Assembly: GCF_019203185.1 (NCBI RefSeq)
Contig: NZ_CP078093.1
Coordinates: forward strand, 1,647,058-1,711,057
Source: Crassaminicella indica
GTDB lineage: Bacteria; Bacillota; Clostridia; Peptostreptococcales; Thermotaleaceae
DNA length: 64,000 bases
Reading direction: 5' to 3'
Below, in pieces: positions 16,689-24,739 of this stretch. Both the position numbers and the translations under genes were made by a program. The notes under the pieces are model-generated. The model was not told where the DNA came from, ran no database searches, and was given only the letters and a program-made list of their open reading frames with translations. Within the stretch, counting starts at the first letter, position 1. Every line of letters begins with the position of its first letter.

Positions 16689-19493
16689 ATGCAGAAATGG
16701 AAAAAGATATTAATTTCTTTTGGATTAGCGTGTTCGTTGACTTTTGCCAATATGCCAAACATTGTTTATGCAGATTGGAATAATACCGTTTATGAAGAGA
16801 GAAATGAAAACAATATAGCAAAAGGTGTAAAACATGAACATATTCTTAAGTTTACAGATGGTGGCTGGGTAAATATTAATGTGATTAGGGTGAATTTAGA
16901 TGAAGAGGATGCAAGCTTAGATTTATTATTTCATCAAGATGGACTAAGTCAAAAGGCAAGATTATCAACATTAGTAAATCAAAGAGAAAATATAATAGGG
17001 GCTATAAATGGTGACTTTTTTAGTATGAAAACAGCAGCAACAATTGGACCTATGGTAAGAAATGGAGAACTTCTTACGACTACATCATATACAGATCATA
17101 TGGTACCTACATTTAATTTGTCAGAGGATCATATACCTTTTATTAAAAAATGGACAAATCCAAATATTATATTGACAAATGAAAATACTGGATTTGAATT
17201 AAAGGTTCTTGCGGTTAATAAAGAATCTGATTATGAAAATACTTGTATTATTTATACGCCAAAATGGGGAGAAAAAACACCAGCCCTTAGTCCTAAGCTT
17301 GCAAGTGGTATAGAGCTGATTATAAAAGATAATATTATTCAGGATATGGTAAAAGCGCAGACAGGAAGCTATATACCTAAAGATGGATATGTATTATTTG
17401 CAACAGGACAAAAGGCAATAGAGGTTGGACAAAACTTTGTTGTTGGAGATTATGTAAATTTTTCTGCTGAGACAAATCCAAATTTTGAGGATTTAGCTCT
17501 AACTATTTCTGGAGGATCAATTATTGTAAAAGATGGACAGGTTGTATCTGATTATTATATGAATATCAAAGGAAAACATCCAAGAACTGCTTTAGGTATA
17601 ACAAAAGATGAAAAAGAGGTCTTCTTTGTTACTATTGATGGTAGAAGCAGATCATTTACAGGGGTAACGCAAGAAGAATTAGGACAAATTATGCTCTCTC
17701 TTGGAGCATATAATGCTATTAATTTTGATGGTGGTGGTTCTACAGATATGGTATTAAGACCTCTTGGAGAAGAAAATAGGAAAGTGATCAATAATCCTTC
17801 AGAGGGCAGAGAGAGAAGAATTATGAATGGTATTGGTGTTGTAAGCTATGCTCCTCAGCTTGAAGAAATTGGAGGGATTATATTAGAAGCAAAAGATGAA
17901 AATATGCTCATAAATACTTCAAAACAATTTACATTAAAAGCATATGATGAAAATTACAATCCGGTAGAAATAGATCCTAATGCTGTAAAATGGCATGTTA
18001 GCGGTGTAAATGGAGAATTTGATAATAATTGTTTCAAAGCAACTACTTCAGGGGTTGGAGCAGTAGTAGCTGAGTATGAAGGAAAATATGCTACCTTTCC
18101 TATTAGAGTTATAGATAATCCTGTAAGCTTAAGGGTATTTCCATCACAAATACATATAGATAAAAATAAAAGGAAATATATTAAAGCAAAGGTAATAGAT
18201 AAGGACGGCTATGGAGCAATAGTAGATATTAATGAGTTGAATGTAGATATTCCTGATAATTTAGGAAATATAGATAGTGAAGGATATTTTCAAAGTTCTA
18301 ATGAGTCAGGTTCAGGACTTATGAAGGTATCTTACAAAGGACTTAGTAGCTATGTGCCTATTGTGGTAGGTTCAAAAGAAGAGGTTGTAGATGATTTTGA
18401 AAATAATAATGGAACCTTTTTAGCTTATCCTAATGAGGTAACAGGAGATTATAAATTGTCAGATATTAGTAAAGTAGGCGATTATTCAGGGGAAATTTCC
18501 TATGATTTTACAACTACAGATGCTACAAGGGCTGCTTACTTGGTATTTGATAATGGTGGAATAAATTTTGATAAAGCTCCTGAAAAAATTGGATTGTGGG
18601 TATATGGTAATGAAAGTGGACATATGCTAAAGGCAAAAATTGTCGATGCAAGCGGAAATCCTACAAATATCACATTAGTACCTAGCATTGATTGGGCAGA
18701 TTGGAAGTTTGTTGAAGCTGTTATCCCTAAAAGCATAAAGAGTCCTTTTAAGCTTGAAAGAATATATGTTGTGGAAACTAATAGTCTTTCAAAGGATATA
18801 GGGAAAATTTATATTGATCAGTTAACTGCAATGTATCCAAATGTTTACAAAGGAGGTATTCCAAAAACAGATAAATTTGTAGACAGCAGAAATAAAAAAG
18901 CTAATTTAAGAGGAGAGGATTCCTTTAGACTATTTGTAAATTGGTCTATTCCATCTGATGATAAAATATTAGATAAAATTGCTAATATGTCTAATAATAT
19001 GGCGCAAATGAATTTATTTACAGAGCCTATAGGAGATTTATTAAAAGAACAATTAAATCAGCCAAGTATTATAGCTAATGGAGGGTATGGTTCTAGTAAA
19101 TATAAGAATAGTTTATTCATTTATTTAGATAATAGCAAAGGGTCTTTAAGAGAAACAAATTTTGAACAATGGCGTTGGTTTTTAAATACTGTAGAAAATA
19201 TAGATAGCAAAAATATATTTATTGCATTACCAAAACCGATAAGATTTAAAGATCCATTAGAAGAAAAATTATTTAAGGATACATTAAAAAAAATGAAGCT
19301 AGAAAAAAATGCAGATGTTTGGGTTATAACAGGAGATAATGATATTTTCTCAATTTACCCTGAAGATGGCATACACTATGTGAATTTAAATGATTATCAT
19401 GATATGGAGATGTTTACAATTCCTAAAATTATATTATTTACTGTAAATGATGATGAAGTAACATATGAAATTCTTTCTGTCGATGAAAAATAG
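16689..19493 (+). CDS. secreted phosphodiester-glycosidase (NAGPA) family protein
   Basis: This secreted 934-residue protein starts with a signal peptide (about 1-27, ending near VYADW). A phosphodiester glycosidase (NAGPA, PF09992) domain spans roughly residues 60-400, with INGDFFSM, HPRTALGIT, FVTIDGR and the signature AINFDGGGSTDMV. Ig-like repeats follow, then a carbohydrate-binding-like beta domain (about 575-720; VVDDFENNNGT). A C-terminal alpha/beta region resembles metallophosphoesterases but seems to lack their metal ligands. Such proteins act on cell-surface or exopolysaccharide linkages; the substrate is unknown. ATG 16689 follows AAGGGGGAG and gives the signal peptide directly, whereas a start at 16647 would bury it. 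Confidence 0.82.
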   Translation: MQKWKKILISFGLACSLTFANMPNIVYADWNNTVYEERNENNIAKGVKHEHILKFTDGGWVNINVIRVNLDEEDASLDLLFHQDGLSQKARLSTLVNQRENIIGAINGDFFSMKTAATIGPMVRNGELLTTTSYTDHMVPTFNLSEDHIPFIKKWTNPNIILTNENTGFELKVLAVNKESDYENTCIIYTPKWGEKTPALSPKLASGIELIIKDNIIQDMVKAQTGSYIPKDGYVLFATGQKAIEVGQNFVVGDYVNFSAETNPNFEDLALTISGGSIIVKDGQVVSDYYMNIKGKHPRTALGITKDEKEVFFVTIDGRSRSFTGVTQEELGQIMLSLGAYNAINFDGGGSTDMVLRPLGEENRKVINNPSEGRERRIMNGIGVVSYAPQLEEIGGIILEAKDENMLINTSKQFTLKAYDENYNPVEIDPNAVKWHVSGVNGEFDNNCFKATTSGVGAVVAEYEGKYATFPIRVIDNPVSLRVFPSQIHIDKNKRKYIKAKVIDKDGYGAIVDINELNVDIPDNLGNIDSEGYFQSSNESGSGLMKVSYKGLSSYVPIVVGSKEEVVDDFENNNGTFLAYPNEVTGDYKLSDISKVGDYSGEISYDFTTTDATRAAYLVFDNGGINFDKAPEKIGLWVYGNESGHMLKAKIVDASGNPTNITLVPSIDWADWKFVEAVIPKSIKSPFKLERIYVVETNSLSKDIGKIYIDQLTAMYPNVYKGGIPKTDKFVDSRNKKANLRGEDSFRLFVNWSIPSDDKILDKIANMSNNMAQMNLFTEPIGDLLKEQLNQPSIIANGGYGSSKYKNSLFIYLDNSKGSLRETNFEQWRWFLNTVENIDSKNIFIALPKPIRFKDPLEEKLFKDTLKKMKLEKNADVWVITGDNDIFSIYPEDGIHYVNLNDYHDMEMFTIPKIILFTVNDDEVTYEILSVDEK

Positions 19494-19515
19494 ATTTAAA
19501 AAGTAAAGGCAATAA

Positions 19516-19556
19516 GAAAATCACGCTTTGAATATTTTAATGCGTGATTTTCTTTA
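19516..19556 (+). terminator. terminator after the NAGPA gene
   Basis: A perfect 11-bp stem (19516-19526 with 19542-19552) is followed by a short T-rich tail. Confidence 0.75.
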
Positions 19557-19584
19557 TGAGGATAAATGTATACAATGCTAGTGA

Positions 19585-19613
19585 TTTCATTACATTGAAA
19601 TTTATGCTATAAT
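19585..19613 (+). promoter_or_regulatory. extended -10 promoter for the GH26-SGNH-MBOAT operon
   Basis: TATAAT at 19608-19613 is preceded by TGC, giving an extended -10. A weak -35 (TTTCAT, 19585-19590) lies 17 bases upstream. Confidence 0.6.
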
Positions 19614-19676
19614 AGTGAAGAATTTGTAAAAAAGATGTGTTTAAGTTATATTTGAAAGGGAGGCTTTAATCGATTT

Positions 19677-21233
19677 ATGAAAAAAAACAGTTTTTTATTA
19701 TGTGTATTTATTATTTGTTTTTCAAGTTTTTTTGTTTATGGTAATACAGTAGAAGCTTTTGATATGGGGAATGAAAATTATAATCAGTATACAACATATA
19801 TAAATTATGCAGATGGATATATGATAAATTACCCTAAGGATATGTGGGTAGATACTACGCTATCTTCGGTTAAAACAGTTATAGGAAATGAAAAAAGAGA
19901 AATTGAGATATATTATGATGATTTTAGGAATACACATCATTCATCAATGGGGTATATAAACTATAGTAATGCATTTATAAAAAACAGTACGGACCACTAT
20001 AAAGAATATGAGAATATGATTTTAGTAAATGGGATGCAGACACATTTACTAAAATGGAGCAGAAAAAAGCTCTCTAGAGTAGAAAATGATAAAAATTATT
20101 ATGTGAGTGCAGAAATTATTAAAAATAGTCATGAAGTCTATACCATTTTTATAAAATCAGCAACACCTTTTGAAAATTATGAAGAGTATATGGATATTAT
20201 TAATAGTTTTCAGTTAATAGAAAAAGTAGATAATCATCATATCAATGTAAAATTCAAACCTGTACAAAAAAATCTAAATGATGAAACAAAAGCATTCTAT
20301 CAGAAATATTTTTTAGAAAGTGATAAATTAAGATGGGGAATCTTTGAATATACTGCCCCAAAAAGTTTTTGGTATCTTAATGCATTAGAAGATAAGATTG
20401 ACTATACTTTTCAGTTTTTAGTCAGATACCAATCACTAGATGTGCCTTTTCCTATGGAAGAAATGGTAAATGCCTATAAAAATAATCGATACGTAGAGCT
20501 AACGCTTCAAACTATGCATATGGGGCAAGACAATTCTAGTATTACATACGATATTTTAGATGGAAAATATGATGATTATTTTCAAAGGTATGCAAAAAAA
20601 ATAAAAGAATTTAATCATCCTATCCTTTTTAGATTAAATAATGAAATGAATGGAGATTGGTGTGTCTATTCAAGTTATTATAGCTCTAAGGATACAAATC
20701 TTTATAAGGAAGTATGGAGATATGTTTATAAAATTTTTGAAGAAAACGGTGTAGATAATGTGCTGTGGGTATGGAATCCTAATGATGTATCATTCCCAAA
20801 TTTCAAATGGAATCATTATTTGAATTATTATCCAGGAGATCAATATGTAGATATCATAGGACTTACAGGATACAATACAGGAACTTATTATCAAGGCGAA
20901 AAATGGAGAGAATTTGATGAAATTTACCCACAGCTTTATTCAGAATATATATCTATTTTTGAGCAGCCCTTTATGATTACAGAATTTGGGTCAAATGAGA
21001 TTGGTGGAGATAAAGTCAAGTGGATAAATGATATGTTTGATGGATTTTCTTCTAATCAATATAAAAATATTAAGGTAGCTATATGGTGGAACGGTATTGA
21101 TTGGGATAAAAATATGAATCCGGCTAGAATTTACAGGATGGATAGAAGAGAAGAATTCATAAATACTTTTAGAGAAAGATTAAAATATTTTCATGAAGGA
21201 AAAGAGGAAGGATTAGAAAATGAAACAATTTAA
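19677..21233 (+). CDS. secreted GH26-like glycoside hydrolase
   Basis: This exported protein has 518 residues with an N-terminal signal sequence (about 1-25). Residues about 40-185 form a separate domain that I do not recognise. The rest is a (beta/alpha)8 barrel of the GH26 beta-mannanase type. Glu323 in RLNNEMNGDW fits the acid/base and Glu436 in MITEFGSNE fits the nucleophile. GH26 enzymes usually have His just before the acid/base Glu (HEMNG); here it is Asn. The protein probably trims or processes an exopolysaccharide made or modified by the genes that follow: its end overlaps the SGNH gene by 14 bases, with MBOAT next. The substrate is unknown. Confidence 0.78.
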   Translation: MKKNSFLLCVFIICFSSFFVYGNTVEAFDMGNENYNQYTTYINYADGYMINYPKDMWVDTTLSSVKTVIGNEKREIEIYYDDFRNTHHSSMGYINYSNAFIKNSTDHYKEYENMILVNGMQTHLLKWSRKKLSRVENDKNYYVSAEIIKNSHEVYTIFIKSATPFENYEEYMDIINSFQLIEKVDNHHINVKFKPVQKNLNDETKAFYQKYFLESDKLRWGIFEYTAPKSFWYLNALEDKIDYTFQFLVRYQSLDVPFPMEEMVNAYKNNRYVELTLQTMHMGQDNSSITYDILDGKYDDYFQRYAKKIKEFNHPILFRLNNEMNGDWCVYSSYYSSKDTNLYKEVWRYVYKIFEENGVDNVLWVWNPNDVSFPNFKWNHYLNYYPGDQYVDIIGLTGYNTGTYYQGEKWREFDEIYPQLYSEYISIFEQPFMITEFGSNEIGGDKVKWINDMFDGFSSNQYKNIKVAIWWNGIDWDKNMNPARIYRMDRREEFINTFRERLKYFHEGKEEGLENETI

Positions 21234-22305
21234 AAGGATTATATTATATTTTCTTCTGTATGCATTGATTATACAGTTTGGTTTGGAATATGTAATTCCT
21301 GTTCAGGCTGTGTATAATGATCGATTAAGCTATGATGCGGTAAAGAATCGTCCCACAAATATAGAAGCTGTTTTTGAACAAGTGAAAAGAATAATTGATC
21401 AAGAAAATTTAAAGGACTATGTAATTATATTAGGGGATTCAGTTGGATATAGTAATCCAGGTCCTGCTGAATCTTCTTTAGCACATTTTTTAAATGAAAA
21501 AGCAAAAAAATACGGTAAGTCTTTTAGGGTATTTAATCTTTCTATGCCAGCTATGCAGACAGGAGATATTTATACGGTACTCCTTAAGATGAAAGAATAT
21601 GGTATATCCTCTGATCATTTAATCATAAATATTATTTATGCTGGATTTGTAGCACGTAATCCTGATCCTTCACCTGTTTTTTGGTTGAAGGATCAATTAA
21701 AGGAAGTAGATCCTAATGCTTATTATCATATAGAAAAACAGTTAATTGCAAATGAAAAGGTAGAAGAAAATATTATTAAGAAAAAACTTAAGAATGCTAA
21801 AAATATTATGTATGAAAATATAGCTGTATTTAAATATAAAGATTATATACAGGCTTATTTGATTGATAAATTCAAAAGCTTAAAGGGTAATATTGTAGAA
21901 AGAGAAGACATTAAGCCCTGGTATGAAAAGGAATTTCTGAAGGATTTATTAAAACAACCTATGTATCAAAGAGAATTTAGTGATATAGCCTTTGTGATGG
22001 ATGAGAGCAATCCTCAAATATATTTTTTAAATAAAATTATTCAGTTGCAAAAGGATAAAGATACACTTATTTTTCTTGCAGCAATGAATGATGAATTATT
22101 AAAGGATAATACATCAAAGATTGGGTTTCAAGAAAATTTAAATAAAATAGATGCATATTTTAAAAATAAACCAGTAACATACATAAATTTTAATAAAAAA
22201 ATAGATTATAATCTTTTTTCAGATCATGTCCATTTAACTCCAGAAGGCTATGAAATTTTAGCTGAAAAGCTGTGGAATGAGATTGTTAAATGGAATATTA
22301 ATTAA
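21220..22305 (+). CDS. membrane-anchored SGNH/GDSL hydrolase, likely polysaccharide O-acylation partner
   Basis: This 361-residue protein has an N-terminal signal anchor (about 9-30) and an SGNH-hydrolase domain. Block I is LGDSVGYSNPG with Ser74 as nucleophile; block V is SDHVHLTPEGYE with Asp335 and His338. Such proteins accompany MBOAT acyltransferases, as AlgJ/AlgX with AlgI or DltD with DltB, and move acyl groups onto extracytoplasmic polymers. The MBOAT gene follows after 15 bases. The ATG overlaps the GH26 gene, so the three are co-translated. The acyl group is probably acetyl; the acceptor is unknown. Confidence 0.8.
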   Translation: MKQFKRIILYFLLYALIIQFGLEYVIPVQAVYNDRLSYDAVKNRPTNIEAVFEQVKRIIDQENLKDYVIILGDSVGYSNPGPAESSLAHFLNEKAKKYGKSFRVFNLSMPAMQTGDIYTVLLKMKEYGISSDHLIINIIYAGFVARNPDPSPVFWLKDQLKEVDPNAYYHIEKQLIANEKVEENIIKKKLKNAKNIMYENIAVFKYKDYIQAYLIDKFKSLKGNIVEREDIKPWYEKEFLKDLLKQPMYQREFSDIAFVMDESNPQIYFLNKIIQLQKDKDTLIFLAAMNDELLKDNTSKIGFQENLNKIDAYFKNKPVTYINFNKKIDYNLFSDHVHLTPEGYEILAEKLWNEIVKWNIN

Positions 22306-22320
22306 TGGAGGATATAAAAA

Positions 22321-23730
22321 ATGCTGTTTCATTCTTTTGAATTTATGATTTTGCTTTTTATTACATTCATGCTTTTTTATTCTTTTCCAAAACAAAGAAT
22401 TTATCTGTTGGCTTTAGTTAATATACTCTTTTATGGAGCATCAGGAATAAGCTATTTAGTATTATTTATGCTTGTATCACTGATTACATATGTGTGTGCA
22501 CTGCATTTAGATAAAAGCTATTATAAAATACTATATACCATAGGAATACTTGTAAACCTTTTGAATTTAGCATTTTTTAAGTATACAGGATTTATATTGA
22601 AAAATCTTGAAAAAATCATAGGTATTACTTTTCCGTGGCAGGAGCATTTATTAGCGAAGATTATGTTGCCTGTAGGGATTTCTTTTTATACATTCCAGCT
22701 AATAGCTTATTTAGTAGATGTAAAAAGAAAAGAAATAAAGCCTTGTGATTCTTTTATAAGCTTTTGGGTATTTATTTCTTTCTTTGGACAGCTGATTGCA
22801 GGACCTATTATGCGTGGGAAAGAGTTTATTCCTCAAATTTTGAATGTACAGAAAAATCCATTTACCTTGAGCAATATAAAATATGGTTTTTATTATATTA
22901 CTATGGGACTTGCTAAAAAAATAATATTTGCGGATTTTTTAGCTTCTAAGGCTGATTTTTATTTTAGTCAAGTAATGAATTTGAATACTCTAGATGCTTG
23001 GTTTGCAGCTTATCTGTTTGCATTTCAGATATACTTTGATTTTTCTGCGTATAGTGAAATTGCTGTAGGTATTGGGCATTTATTTGGATTAAGGTTAAAG
23101 CTTAATTTTAAATCTCCATATATTAGTGGAAACCCATCAGAATTTTGGAAAAGATGGCACATTACTTTGTCTTCTTGGATTAAGGATTATATTTATATTC
23201 CATTAGGGGGGGCAAAAAAAGGAGTTTTTCTACAGTATGTAAATTTAATCATAGCTATGGCACTATCAGGTCTTTGGCACGGAGCAGCTTGGACTTTTAT
23301 AATATGGGGAACTTATCATGGTGTTTTAAGTGTACTTCATAAAATTTATAGAAAAAATATTTCTTTTAATCGTAATAACAAGCTTTACAAGCTTATATCT
23401 ATTTTTGTATTTTTTCATTTAACTACAATAGGATGGGTATTTTTTAGAGCAGGAAGCTTTAATGATGCACTTTATATGATCAAAGAGATGATTACACTAT
23501 CGAATATGACTTATAGTCCTAGATACTTTATTTATTTTGGATTTATTGCTTTTCTTTATTGCATTCACTTATTAGAATATTTTATTAGAAAGAATGATAT
23601 TACTTTAACAAAGCTGTGGGAGAAGTATTTTCCTCCATTTATACGTGCAGCTGCCTATATTGGAATTTTGATTATATTAATTTTATTTACAAAAACAGAG
23701 GAGAGCAGTTTTATTTATTTCCAATTTTAA
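22321..23730 (+). CDS. MBOAT-family O-acyltransferase (AlgI/DltB-like)
   Basis: This polytopic membrane protein of 469 residues has about 11 hydrophobic segments. It carries the MBOAT features FWKRWHITLSSWIKDYIYIP and the catalytic histidine at about residue 320 in LSGLWHGAAWTF. MBOAT proteins carry activated acyl groups across the membrane for transfer to alginate, teichoic acid or other glycans. With the SGNH protein upstream it forms an acylation pair. There is no dltA or dltC nearby, which argues against D-alanylation and for acetylation. The start follows TGGAGG. Confidence 0.9.
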   Translation: MLFHSFEFMILLFITFMLFYSFPKQRIYLLALVNILFYGASGISYLVLFMLVSLITYVCALHLDKSYYKILYTIGILVNLLNLAFFKYTGFILKNLEKIIGITFPWQEHLLAKIMLPVGISFYTFQLIAYLVDVKRKEIKPCDSFISFWVFISFFGQLIAGPIMRGKEFIPQILNVQKNPFTLSNIKYGFYYITMGLAKKIIFADFLASKADFYFSQVMNLNTLDAWFAAYLFAFQIYFDFSAYSEIAVGIGHLFGLRLKLNFKSPYISGNPSEFWKRWHITLSSWIKDYIYIPLGGAKKGVFLQYVNLIIAMALSGLWHGAAWTFIIWGTYHGVLSVLHKIYRKNISFNRNNKLYKLISIFVFFHLTTIGWVFFRAGSFNDALYMIKEMITLSNMTYSPRYFIYFGFIAFLYCIHLLEYFIRKNDITLTKLWEKYFPPFIRAAAYIGILIILILFTKTEESSFIYFQF

Positions 23731-23740
23731 ATATAATTCT

Positions 23741-23792
23741 ATAGATGTGTGCTTCTAAATATTATCTTTAGAAGTATACATCTATATTTTTT
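23741..23792 (+). terminator. terminator after the MBOAT gene
   Basis: A 19-bp stem with two G-U pairs (23741-23759 with 23767-23785) and a 7-base loop is followed by ATATTTTTT. Confidence 0.9.
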
Positions 23793-23806
23793 ATAAAATT
23801 ATATTA

Positions 23807-24040
23807 TAGATAAACAACTTCAAAATGAAATATAAAAGATAGTTCATTCCAGATAACTTTTGAAAAAACAAAACTTCATTTCATGAAAAAATACTAAACC
23901 TTCAAAACTCACTTCGTTCAAACAATGAAGGTTCTTAACGTATTTTTCATGAAATTTCAGTAAGTTTTTTTACAAAAGTTATCGAAGTCATTCACTTATC
24001 TTTATATATTTCTTTTTTTTATGTTGAAGTTGTTTACCTA
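23807..24040. repeat. imperfect ~234-bp palindromic element (MITE-like)
   Basis: The two ends are near-identical inverted copies of 17 bases (TAGATAAACAACTTCAA against TAGGTAAACAACTTCAA). The arms stay alignable over about 100 bases, sharing ATAACTTTTG, ATTTCATGAAAAA and flanking blocks, with small gaps. The centre (about 23899-23936) is itself a hairpin made of CCTTCA and TGAAGG. No coding frame spans it. The element sits in the gap after the MBOAT terminator. A non-autonomous mobile repeat is the simplest reading; transposase source and other copies are unknown. Confidence 0.65.
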
Positions 24041-24091
24041 TAGATAAACAACTTCAAAACTCACTTCCTTTAAACAATGAAGGTTCTTAAC
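24041..24091. repeat. shortened second copy of the palindromic element
   Basis: This 51-base stretch starts immediately after the first element. It repeats its left end (TAGATAAACAACTTCAAAA) joined directly to its central hairpin (23903-23939, three differences), as if both long arms had been deleted. Confidence 0.6.
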
Positions 24092-24200
24092 TTATGTAAT
24101 AAAAAATTAATAAATATATACACAATAAAAAAACATTTTATGATAAAATGATAGAGTATGCAATATGTTGTCAAATATGAATGGTTAAGGGGGATTACAG

Positions 24201-24701
24201 ATGAAAAAGAGCCAGAGGTCGTTGCTAATAATTATGAGTACCTGTATAGGTTTGTTGTTGTTTTCTTATGTAGCGATAGCTATGAGTAGTGAGGCTGGAT
24301 CACAAGAGGATCCACTTGTTAGTAGAGGGTATGTAGAGCATAGAATAAATCAGCTTAAATATTATATAGATGAAAAAATAAAAGAAGCGTTGGAAAAGAA
24401 TGATACAAGTAATTATCAAGGAAATGTGCAGGGAGCTGTTTTTGAGATAATAGAGGTTCAAAAAGGACAAAGGGTCATTGGTGGTGCAAGCACAGAAATG
24501 ATTATCCGTTCTGGACAAGCAGCTGCTATTGCAAGTGAATCTGGAGGAGTAGCAGATTTAATTTCTGGAAAAGATTTAAAGTCAGGAGAACTTATACCCC
24601 TAAATCATTTGCTGTTATTACCAAGAGGAGATGGTAGAGGTGTACAAGTTCTTATGGACAAAACATATATATTAATCAAAGGAAGTTATGAGATTCAATA
24701 A
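24201..24701 (+). CDS. exported hypothetical protein (166 aa)
   Basis: I do not recognise a named family. There is a signal or anchor segment (about residues 8-28). A conserved-looking stretch, GSQEDPLVSRGYVEHRI, introduces a charged helix (about 40-65), and a Gly-rich beta region follows (about 75-166). I recall the S-x-x-DPLVS-x-x-YV start from other clostridial exported proteins of unknown role. The ribosome site AAGGGGG precedes ATG 24201, and a GC-rich terminator follows the stop at once, separating it from murJ. Confidence 0.65.
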   Translation: MKKSQRSLLIIMSTCIGLLLFSYVAIAMSSEAGSQEDPLVSRGYVEHRINQLKYYIDEKIKEALEKNDTSNYQGNVQGAVFEIIEVQKGQRVIGGASTEMIIRSGQAAAIASESGGVADLISGKDLKSGELIPLNHLLLLPRGDGRGVQVLMDKTYILIKGSYEIQ

Positions 24702-24722
24702 AAGCGCCTGCGCGCTTTTTTT
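24701..24722 (+). terminator. short GC-rich terminator
   Basis: AAAGCGC (24701-24707) pairs with GCGCTTT (24712-24718) around a 4-base loop, followed by more T. It overlaps the last base of the preceding stop codon. Confidence 0.85.
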
Positions 24723-24739
24723 CAGTCATGGAGGTTGCG

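Noticed and set aside
22321-23730. DltB of teichoic-acid D-alanylation
   Set aside because: No dltA, dltC or dltD is adjacent; partner genes are a GH26-like hydrolase and an SGNH protein, so a polysaccharide acylation role is preferred.
23807-24091. CRISPR-like array
   Set aside because: The repeats are inverted arms plus one shortened copy, not regularly spaced direct repeats with unique spacers.
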